Below are positions 57,759 to 64,000 of a stretch of 64,000 bases of DNA, piece after piece (position 1 is the stretch's first letter; the number at the start of each line of letters is the position of its first letter). Under the pieces are notes generated by a model. It was not told the DNA's origin, ran no database searches, and worked only from the letters and a program-made list of their open reading frames with translations. The stretch is from contig NZ_CP141058.1 in assembly GCF_034661175.1 (NCBI RefSeq), positions 1,674,001 through 1,738,000 on the forward strand, in the 5' to 3' direction. The translations under genes were made by a program, and so were the position numbers. The DNA comes from Nocardioides renjunii. Its GTDB lineage: Bacteria; Actinomycetota; Actinomycetes; Propionibacteriales; Nocardioidaceae.

Positions 57759-57775
57759 GTTCAGTATGACTGAAC
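57759..57775. promoter_or_regulatory. LysR operator between the regulator and the EamA gene
   Basis: GTTCAG-TATGA-CTGAAC is a perfect 6-bp inverted repeat with a 5-base spacer, fitting a T-N11-A box. It starts 3 bp from the LysR start codon. Confidence 0.7.
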
Positions 57776-57833
57776 AAAATGCTTCGCGAAGTCGCGGTGG
57801 ACCTGAACAGTGCTCGGACCGAGACTGGACGAC

Positions 57834-58766
57834 ATGGGACCTCTGGCGTGCCTCCTCTCCGCCGTCGCGTTCGGCGTGATGGCCGTCTTCGCCAAACTGG
57901 CCTACGACGACGGCGTGACGCTCGAGGCCCTGCTGCTCGTCCGGTTCGGGGTCGCCGGGGCCTTGTTGCTGACCGTCGCCGGTCTCCGGAGGAGGTTCCG
58001 CGGCACCAGCCGGCGAGCCGTCGTCGCGGGCCTGCTGATGGGGGCGGTGGGGTACGCCGCCCAGGCCGGCCTCTACTTCGGTGCGCTGACCCGCGTCGAC
58101 GCCTCCCAGGTCGCGCTGGTGTTCTGCGTCTACCCGCTCCTGGTCATGGTGGCCGCGGTGCTGACGGGGCGCGAGCGGGCGTCGCGCACGCGAGGAGCCG
58201 CGCTGGCCGTCGCGCTGCTCGGGGTCGCGCTGGTGCTCGGCGGTGCGTCGGCGGACGGCTTCGACGCCGGCGGGGCGGCCCTCGCCCTCGGGTCGGCCGT
58301 CGTCTACTCGGTCTACATCCTCGTCGGCGACCGGGTGGCGGCCGCCGACCCGCTCGCCTTCGCCGCACTGGTGTGCTGTGGCGCCTTCGGCACCTTCGCC
58401 GTGTGGTCGGCGGCGCGCGGCGTCCCCGACCTGGCCTTCCCGGCCACGGGGTGGCTGTGGCTCCTCCTGATCGCCCTGGTCAGCACCGTCGCCGCGATCG
58501 TGCTGTTCTTCTTCGGCCTCGCCCGCGTCGGGCCGACGGTCGCCTCGATCCTCTCGATCGTCGAGCCCGTGGTCACGGTGACCGGCGCGGCGCTCGTCTT
58601 CGGCGAGTCCCTGTCCGTGCGGCAGGCGTGCGGTGGGCTGCTGGTCCTCGGGGCCGTCGCCATCGTGCAGTGGCCGCGTCCGCGCGCGGCGTCGCCGGCC
58701 GGCGGGGGACCGGGCCGGACGGCCGACCCGGTCCCGCGAGGCAGCGATGCAGTCAGCCCGCGGTGA
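57834..58766 (+). CDS. EamA/DMT family transporter
   Basis: A 310-residue inner-membrane protein with ten predicted helices in two EamA repeats (about 3-138 and 150-284); each ends in a typical boundary such as YPLLVMVAAVLTGRE and SIVEPVVTVTGAALVFGE. Such proteins export metabolites or amino acids. Substrate unknown. Probably controlled by the divergent LysR protein. The stop overlaps the convergent hydrolase gene by 14 bp. Confidence 0.92.
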   Translation: MGPLACLLSAVAFGVMAVFAKLAYDDGVTLEALLLVRFGVAGALLLTVAGLRRRFRGTSRRAVVAGLLMGAVGYAAQAGLYFGALTRVDASQVALVFCVYPLLVMVAAVLTGRERASRTRGAALAVALLGVALVLGGASADGFDAGGAALALGSAVVYSVYILVGDRVAAADPLAFAALVCCGAFGTFAVWSAARGVPDLAFPATGWLWLLLIALVSTVAAIVLFFFGLARVGPTVASILSIVEPVVTVTGAALVFGESLSVRQACGGLLVLGAVAIVQWPRPRAASPAGGGPGRTADPVPRGSDAVSPR

Positions 58767-59496
58767 CCGCGCTGCGTGCGGCTTCGTCGATCGTGCCGGC
58801 GACGACGTCCGGCTGGGTGATGAAGACGGCGTGGCTGGCCGCGACCTCGGTGACCTCGGCCCCGATGCGTGCCGCCATGTGCTGGAGCATGGCCTGGTCG
58901 AACGCCCGGTCCTCGGTGGCGATGACCGCCCAGCTCGGCTTGGTGCGCCAGGCCGCGTGGGCGACGGGCGCGCCGAACGCGGACATGTTGACCGGCACCT
59001 GCGAGTCGCGCAGGAAGGCGGCCTGCGCGTCGTCGACGTCGTGGGCGAAGCCGGCCTGGAACGTGTCCGGACGGAGGAAGCCGTAGCCGTCGTCGCCGAC
59101 GTCGATGACGAACTCCGGCGTGGGGGCGAAGCCCTCGTACTGCTGGCCGGTCGTCTCGCCCGTGTCGGGGGCCAGTGCGGAGACGTAGACCAGGCCGACC
59201 ACGTCGGGGTGGCCGCCCGCCTCGGTGATCACCGTGCCGCCCCAGGAGTGGCCGACGAGGATGGTCGGCCCGCCCTGCCGGTCGAGGACCCGCCGGGTCG
59301 CCGCCACGTCCTCGGCGAGCGAGGTGAGCGGGTTCTGGACGATGCTCACCCGGTAGCCGCGGGCGGTGAGGCGCTCGTGCACGCCGCGCCAGCCCGCGCC
59401 GTCGGCGAAGGCGCCGTGCACGAGCACGACGTTGCGCACGGACTGGTCGTCGGGGATGGCTTCGGCGGGCGCGCGGTCGAAGGTGTCGGTGGTCAT
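58753..59496 (-). CDS. Alpha/beta hydrolase
   Basis: A 247-residue hydrolase without signal peptide. Ser84 in VGHSWGGTV is the nucleophile, VVLVHGAFADGAGW the oxyanion region and AASHAVFIT (about His223) the likely catalytic His. It resembles salicylate-esterase/pyrethroid-hydrolase-like proteins; the substrate is open. GAGAGGA is placed 8-14 bases upstream of the ATG at 59496. Confidence 0.9.
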   Translation of the reverse strand: MTTDTFDRAPAEAIPDDQSVRNVVLVHGAFADGAGWRGVHERLTARGYRVSIVQNPLTSLAEDVAATRRVLDRQGGPTILVGHSWGGTVITEAGGHPDVVGLVYVSALAPDTGETTGQQYEGFAPTPEFVIDVGDDGYGFLRPDTFQAGFAHDVDDAQAAFLRDSQVPVNMSAFGAPVAHAAWRTKPSWAVIATEDRAFDQAMLQHMAARIGAEVTEVAASHAVFITQPDVVAGTIDEAARSAVTAG

Positions 59497-59639
59497 GGGG
59501 GAGTCCTCTCGGTGGATCTGGTCCTGCCTGGTCTCGTCGAACCTAGGAGCCGGCGATGCCCGGTCGCTTCAGTCAGATGACCCAATCCGCAGGGCGGGCG
59601 AGCGCGGATCGGGGAGGAACCGGCGGGATACCATCGCGC

Positions 59640-62375
59640 ATGCCACCGGCCCTCGTCGGACGGGACGACGAGGTCGCCGTGCTCCGCGCGCTCCTGGGCC
59701 GGTCGGAAGACCACGGGGCGGTGCTGCTCGTCCGGGGCGAGCCGGGAGTGGGCAAGTCGTCGCTCCTCGACGTCGTCGCGCGGGAGGCCGTCCAGGCGGG
59801 CCGGCAGGTTCTGCGCGTGACCGGCGTCGAGTCCGAGGCGCAGGTGCCGTGGTCCGGTCTGCACCGCCTGCTCGGGTCGGTCCTGCCGCTCGCCGACCGC
59901 CTGCCCGAGCCGCAGCGTGCGGCGCTGCTCTCCGCGTTCGGCCTGGCCGCGCCGGCCGCTCCCCCCTACCTCGTGGGCTACGCGGCGCTCGAGCTGGTCG
60001 CCGACCGCGCTGCCGACGCGCCGGTCGTGCTGCTGGTCGACGACGTCCAGTGGATCGATCCGGCCAGTGCGTGCGCCCTGGCCTTCCTCGCCCGGCGGAT
60101 CCAGGACGAACCGGTGGCCGTGGTCGCCGCCCAGCGCGACGGCGTCGACTCCGCGCTCTCGGACGGCACCTTCCCCGAGCTGGTCGTCGGCCCGCTTGAC
60201 GACACGCACGCCGCCGAGGTGCTGGAGCGCGCCGGAGCCCTGTCGACGGGCGCCCGGCGCGAGGTCCTCCGGCTGGCCGAGGGCAACCCGCTCGCCCTGG
60301 TCGAGCTGTCGAGGTCGTGGACGCCGACCGACGCGGGCCTCGTCGCCCCGGGTGCCATGACGTCCCGTCTCGAGCGGGCCTTCGCGCGACGCCTCGAGGA
60401 CCTGTGCGACGACGTACGCCTGGCAGCGCTCGTCGTGGCGGCCGACGACACCGACTCCCTGGTCGAGGTCGTCCGCGCCACGGAGCTCGTGGCCGGGGAC
60501 TCCCACGCCGAGGACCTGCTGGCCGAGGCGGTCGACGCCGGGGTCCTGGTCGTGGAGGGCAGCGCGGTGCGCTTCCGGCACCCCCTCGTCAGGTCGGCGT
60601 GCTACCAGGGAGCCACGCCGTCCGAGCGCCGCGCGGCCCACGCGGCGCTGGCGGAGGTCCTCGTCGCGTCCACAGGACGGCGCACGTGGCACCTGGCCGC
60701 CTCGACGGTCGGCCCGGCAGACGACGTCGCCGACGACCTCGAGGCCGCGGCCGACCGGGCCATCGAGCAGGGCGCCACCCGCGCCGCCGTCGCAGCACTG
60801 GCCCGGGCCGCCGAGCTGAGCGGGACCGCACTCGAGCGGGGGCGCCGCCTGGTCGGCGCCGCCGAGCTCGCCTTCGACTCCGGCCTCTACCAGGAGGGCA
60901 CGGCGCTCCTCGTCCGGGTCGACGCCGCCGACCTGTCGGAGGAGCACCGGCTGCGGCTCTCGTGGCTCCACGAGGTGTTCGGCGACCGGGCCTGGTCGGG
61001 GGCGGCCAAGGTGCCGGCGCTGTGCGACGTCGCGAGCAGGCTGGCCGCGGAGGGGGAGCGCGAGCACGCACTCAAGATGATGGTGAGCCTGGCGCTGCGG
61101 TGCTGGTGGTCCAACGCGGACGCGACCACCCGGCTCGGGCTGGTGGAGGCGGCCGAGGGCGTCGGTGCCGCGCCGGACGACCCCACGCTCCTGGCGATCG
61201 TCGGCTATGCGGCTCCGGTCGAGCGGGGCCGCGCCGTCGGGCAGCGGATCGCCGCGCTCACCCCCGGTGTCCTCGGTGATGCCATCGACGACCTCGACCT
61301 GGGCGCCGCGGCCACCGGCATCGGCGCCTTCCCCCTGGCGGCTCCGTTGCTCGACAGCGCCGTCTCACGCTTCCGCTCCCGCGGCGAGATGCCGCTGCTC
61401 CTGCAGGCGCTGGTGTCCCGCATGCTCACCGACCACCACCTCGGGCGCTGGCAGGCGGCGCGGGCCGCGGGGGACGAGGTGCAGCGGCTGGCCGTCGACA
61501 CGGGCGAGCGCCTGTGGGGCATGGCGGGCGCGGCCACCGAGGCGCTCGTGGCCGCGGCCCAGGGCGACGACGAGGGTGCGGACTACCTGGGCAGGACCGC
61601 GGAGGCGTTCTTCCTGCCGCTGGGCGCCCACACCTTCCTTGCCCCGGTCGAGCTCGCCCGGACGCTCTCGGCGGTGGCCCACGGGCGTCACGAGCAGGCC
61701 CTCCACCACGTGCGCCGCGTGTTCGACCCCGCCAGCCCGGTCCACCACGCCAACGCCCGCCACTGGGGGTCCGTGGACCACGTCGTGTCGGCCCTGGCGC
61801 TCGACCAGCGCGCCGAGGCCGGGCAGGTCGTCGAGGAGCTGGAGTCGGTGTGGGAGGCCTCGCGATCGCCCCTCGTCGGCGCCTCCCTGCTGGTCGCCAG
61901 GCCGCTGGTCGCGACCGGGTCCCGGGCCGAGGCGCTCTTCGTGGACGGGCTCCGGGGCGGCCTCGTGCCGTGGCCGTTCCTCCACGCCCGGCACCTCCTC
62001 GCGTACGGCACGTGGCTGAGGCGGCGCCGGCGCTCGCGCGACTCCCGGCCCCACCTGCGGTCCGCGCGCGACATGTTCGATGCGCTGGGGGCCGCGCCGT
62101 GGGTCGACCAGGCGAACCGCGAGCTGCGCGCGTCGGGGGAGACGGTGCGCGAGCCCGACCGCGGAGCCGGCGACCTGCTCTCCCCGCAGGAGCGCCAGAT
62201 CGCCCAGCTGGCCGCGTCGGGCCTGACCAACCGCGAGATCGGTCAGCACCTCTACCTCTCGCACCGCACGGTCGGGTCGCACCTCTACCGCATCTTCCCC
62301 AAGCTCGGCATCACCTCGCGCGCGCAGCTCGTCTCGGCGCTCGGTGGGTCCCGGCCCGGGACGGGTGCTACGTGA
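59640..62375 (+). CDS. LuxR-family regulator with N-terminal AAA ATPase (LAL type)
   Basis: A 911-residue regulator. Walker A is GEPGVGKSS (33-41), Walker B LLVDDVQWIDPAS. A long helical middle region (about 330-800) resembles TPR repeats for ligand or protein sensing. A LuxR helix-turn-helix is at about 845-900 (LSPQERQIAQLAASGLTNRE). Such proteins often switch on catabolic or secondary-metabolite genes; the target here is unknown. The ATG at 59640 is 5 bases after TACCAT. Upstream of it the divergent hydrolase is a possible target. Confidence 0.9.
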   Translation: MPPALVGRDDEVAVLRALLGRSEDHGAVLLVRGEPGVGKSSLLDVVAREAVQAGRQVLRVTGVESEAQVPWSGLHRLLGSVLPLADRLPEPQRAALLSAFGLAAPAAPPYLVGYAALELVADRAADAPVVLLVDDVQWIDPASACALAFLARRIQDEPVAVVAAQRDGVDSALSDGTFPELVVGPLDDTHAAEVLERAGALSTGARREVLRLAEGNPLALVELSRSWTPTDAGLVAPGAMTSRLERAFARRLEDLCDDVRLAALVVAADDTDSLVEVVRATELVAGDSHAEDLLAEAVDAGVLVVEGSAVRFRHPLVRSACYQGATPSERRAAHAALAEVLVASTGRRTWHLAASTVGPADDVADDLEAAADRAIEQGATRAAVAALARAAELSGTALERGRRLVGAAELAFDSGLYQEGTALLVRVDAADLSEEHRLRLSWLHEVFGDRAWSGAAKVPALCDVASRLAAEGEREHALKMMVSLALRCWWSNADATTRLGLVEAAEGVGAAPDDPTLLAIVGYAAPVERGRAVGQRIAALTPGVLGDAIDDLDLGAAATGIGAFPLAAPLLDSAVSRFRSRGEMPLLLQALVSRMLTDHHLGRWQAARAAGDEVQRLAVDTGERLWGMAGAATEALVAAAQGDDEGADYLGRTAEAFFLPLGAHTFLAPVELARTLSAVAHGRHEQALHHVRRVFDPASPVHHANARHWGSVDHVVSALALDQRAEAGQVVEELESVWEASRSPLVGASLLVARPLVATGSRAEALFVDGLRGGLVPWPFLHARHLLAYGTWLRRRRRSRDSRPHLRSARDMFDALGAAPWVDQANRELRASGETVREPDRGAGDLLSPQERQIAQLAASGLTNREIGQHLYLSHRTVGSHLYRIFPKLGITSRAQLVSALGGSRPGTGAT

Positions 62376-63183
62376 CCTCCGAGCGGCGCAGGGTGAGCAG
62401 CCCGACGACGAGGGGGACCACGATCCAGATCGTGGTGGTCGAGGCGAGCATCGCCCACTCCTCACCGGTGTTCGTGGCGCCCTCGAAGAGCCCCAGCTGC
62501 GTGTAGTTCCAGTCGATCCACGGCTGCAGGTCGAGGAACCACTCCCGCACGAGGGCGAGCAGCTCGAGGACGCCGGGCAGCACGAGCGAGACCACGAAGT
62601 AGGCGACGATCGCTGCGGCAGAGGCCCGCAGCACCACGCCGAGCGTGAAGCCGATCGCCATGCCCACCAGGTTGGCGAGCACGATCTGCGGCGCGGCGGC
62701 GAGCGACACGTCCCAGACGGTGTCCACGCCGGCGAGCGCGGAGCCGACGACGTTGCCGACGGCCCCCACCGCGAAGGCGACGACCATCGAGCCCAGGCCC
62801 ACCACGACGGTCGCGATCGCCTTGGCGCCGACCACCCGTCCTCGGCTCGGGACCAGCGTGAACGTGGTGAGCCCGCTGCGCTGGCTCCACTCGCTCGTGA
62901 CGGCGAGGATCGCGATCATCGGCAGGATCACCGACATCGGGAGGCCGATCGCCGCCGCGAAGCTCTCGTAGGTGACGGAGCTGTCGGGGGCGAAGACGAT
63001 GACCGCCCCCGTGGCGACGACCGACAGGACGCCGATGCTGACGAGCATCCAGAACCCCGAGCGGGTGTCGAACATCTTGCGCAGCTCGACCGTGACCAGC
63101 CGGGTGGTGGGGACGGGAGGGGAGGTCCGGCGCGCCGGCGCGGCCTCCGTAGTGGCGGCTGTCGGGACGGTCGTGGCGGTCAT
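62368..63183 (-). CDS. ABC-2 type transporter permease
   Basis: A 271-residue inner-membrane protein with a roughly 28-residue cytoplasmic N-terminus, the segment LVTVELRKMFDTRSGFWML and six predicted helices, the standard ABC-2 exporter pattern (cf. drug or bacitracin-type exporters). The start overlaps the ATPase stop by 4 bases (ATGA). The end overlaps the convergent LuxR gene by 8 bp. Confidence 0.9.
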   Translation of the reverse strand: MTATTVPTAATTEAAPARRTSPPVPTTRLVTVELRKMFDTRSGFWMLVSIGVLSVVATGAVIVFAPDSSVTYESFAAAIGLPMSVILPMIAILAVTSEWSQRSGLTTFTLVPSRGRVVGAKAIATVVVGLGSMVVAFAVGAVGNVVGSALAGVDTVWDVSLAAAPQIVLANLVGMAIGFTLGVVLRASAAAIVAYFVVSLVLPGVLELLALVREWFLDLQPWIDWNYTQLGLFEGATNTGEEWAMLASTTTIWIVVPLVVGLLTLRRSEVT

Positions 63184-64000
63184 GCCGCAGCTCCTTCGCG
63201 TTGGGTGGCGGCAGTGAGTGACAGGAACATGTCCTCGAGCCCGGCGCCCTCGGCCGAGCGGAGCTCGGTGAGGGCGACGCCGGCGGTCAGGGCGACGGCT
63301 CCGACCTGGGCTGGGTCGGCATCCGTGCGGACCGAGCCGTCGCCGGCGACGGTGCTGGGGATCCCGGCCTGCTCGAGCGCGTGGGCGAGGTCGCGCGGTG
63401 ACGTCGCACGGGCGAGCGTCCCGGCGGCGGCGAGCAGCTCGTCCTTGGTGCCGGCCGCGACGATCCTGCCGTCGCCGATCACCACCAGGTCGTCGGCGAT
63501 GACCTCGATCTCGTGGAGCAGGTGCGAGGACAACAGCACCGTGCCGCCCCGGCTGGCGAACCCCGTGAGCAGGTCGCGCATCCACCGGATCCCCGCGGGG
63601 TCGAGCCCGTTGGCGGGCTCGTCGAGGATCAGCACCCTCGGGTCGCCGAGCAGCGCGGTGGCGATGCCGAGGCGCTGACGCATCCCGAGCGAGTAGTCGC
63701 GCACGCGGCGCCCGGCCTCGGTGGGGGTGAGACCCACCAGCCGCACCATCTCCTCGACCCGGGCGCGTGGCAGGCCCATGGTGTCGGCGGCGATGGTGAG
63801 GATCTCGCGTCCGGTGCGGCCGGCGTGCTGGGCCGAGGCGTCGAGGAGGACGCCGACCTCGCGACCGGGGTTGGGGAGGTCGGCGAACCGGACGCCGTCG
63901 ATGGTGGCCGAGCCGGACGTCGGGGCGGTGAGACCGACCATGACGCGCATCGTGGTGGACTTGCCGGCGCCGTTGGGACCGAGGAAACCGGTCACGCGGC
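63180..64000 (-). CDS. ABC transporter ATP-binding protein, N-terminus beyond the window
   Basis: The visible part is the last 273 or so codons. GPNGAGKST near the window edge is Walker A, YSLGMRQRLGIATALLG the signature and VLILDEPANGLDP Walker B, followed by the H-loop SSHLLHEIE. About 25-30 N-terminal residues are missing because the gene leaves the window. Partner of the permease at 62368. Confidence 0.93.
   Translation of the reverse strand, partial: RVTGFLGPNGAGKSTTMRVMVGLTAPTSGSATIDGVRFADLPNPGREVGVLLDASAQHAGRTGREILTIAADTMGLPRARVEEMVRLVGLTPTEAGRRVRDYSLGMRQRLGIATALLGDPRVLILDEPANGLDPAGIRWMRDLLTGFASRGGTVLLSSHLLHEIEVIADDLVVIGDGRIVAAGTKDELLAAAGTLARATSPRDLAHALEQAGIPSTVAGDGSVRTDADPAQVGAVALTAGVALTELRSAEGAGLEDMFLSLTAATQREGAAA

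Noticed and set aside
62347..62361. Terminator GTCCCGGCCCGGGAC at the end of the LuxR gene
   Set aside because: Only a 6-bp stem with a 3-base loop inside the coding region and no T tract. Too weak to call.

Overview
The window is a stretch of very GC-rich chromosome with tightly packed genes, many joined by GTGA/ATGA stop-start overlaps. It looks like an actinobacterium, probably a Nocardioides-like member of the Propionibacteriales. The evidence is a mycothiol-type DinB enzyme, two GAF-ANTAR regulators, a SigB/SigF-family sigma factor, an HNH/DUF222 (13E12-type) gene under an apparent actinobacterial SOS box, and many start codons preceded directly by a TANNNT -10 element (leaderless type). 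The genus is inferred; no rRNA or tRNA gene was seen.

Layout. 1-8663: start of a WrbA-like flavoprotein, a YtcJ-like amidohydrolase, selO, prfC, a GAF-ANTAR protein, an amino-acid-type binding protein, a thiolase with a tiny membrane protein upstream, and a membrane protein. 8919-10834: HNH/DUF222 gene with a candidate LexA site over its start, followed by a six-unit 46/57-bp repeat array. 11801-22283: an arabinoxylan locus with GH51 and GH10 running left and an ABC importer, LacI regulator, GH3 and acetylxylan esterase running right, diverging from one palindromic operator. 22322-24890: small conserved genes and a palindromic direct repeat. 24883-28008: a second sugar ABC importer, divergent from an orphan YcaO gene (28124-29629). 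29608-34343: polysaccharide deacetylase, a small protein, and a PaoABC-type molybdenum aldehyde oxidoreductase. 34396-40908: App1-like phosphatase, two-component system, membrane protein, second GAF-ANTAR protein, HU and an orphan sigma factor. 41300-47881: a 2,193-residue secreted ThuA/sugar-dehydrogenase/PKD/CBM protein. 47900-49543: ABC-F ATPase. 49631-56827: phosphoketolase, a molybdopterin oxidoreductase with a flavin reductase, then pta-ackA. 56824-64000: LysR/EamA pair, alpha/beta hydrolase, a large LuxR regulator and an ABC-2 type exporter cut by the window end.

How it fits together. The arabinoxylan enzymes lack signal peptides, so the cell probably imports acetylated arabinoxylo-oligosaccharides and takes them apart inside. 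Pentoses released there could enter the phosphoketolase-Pta-AckA route 27-35 kb downstream. Near-identical Crp-type boxes (TGTGA-N6-TCACG) lie in the xylan operator region and at the promoter of the giant secreted protein, suggesting shared catabolite control. Neither sugar importer has its own ATPase gene here, so both probably borrow an MsiK-like ATPase encoded elsewhere.

The points most worth a second look are the orphan YcaO gene, the repeat array beside the SOS-box HNH gene, the shared Crp boxes, and the modular giant protein.
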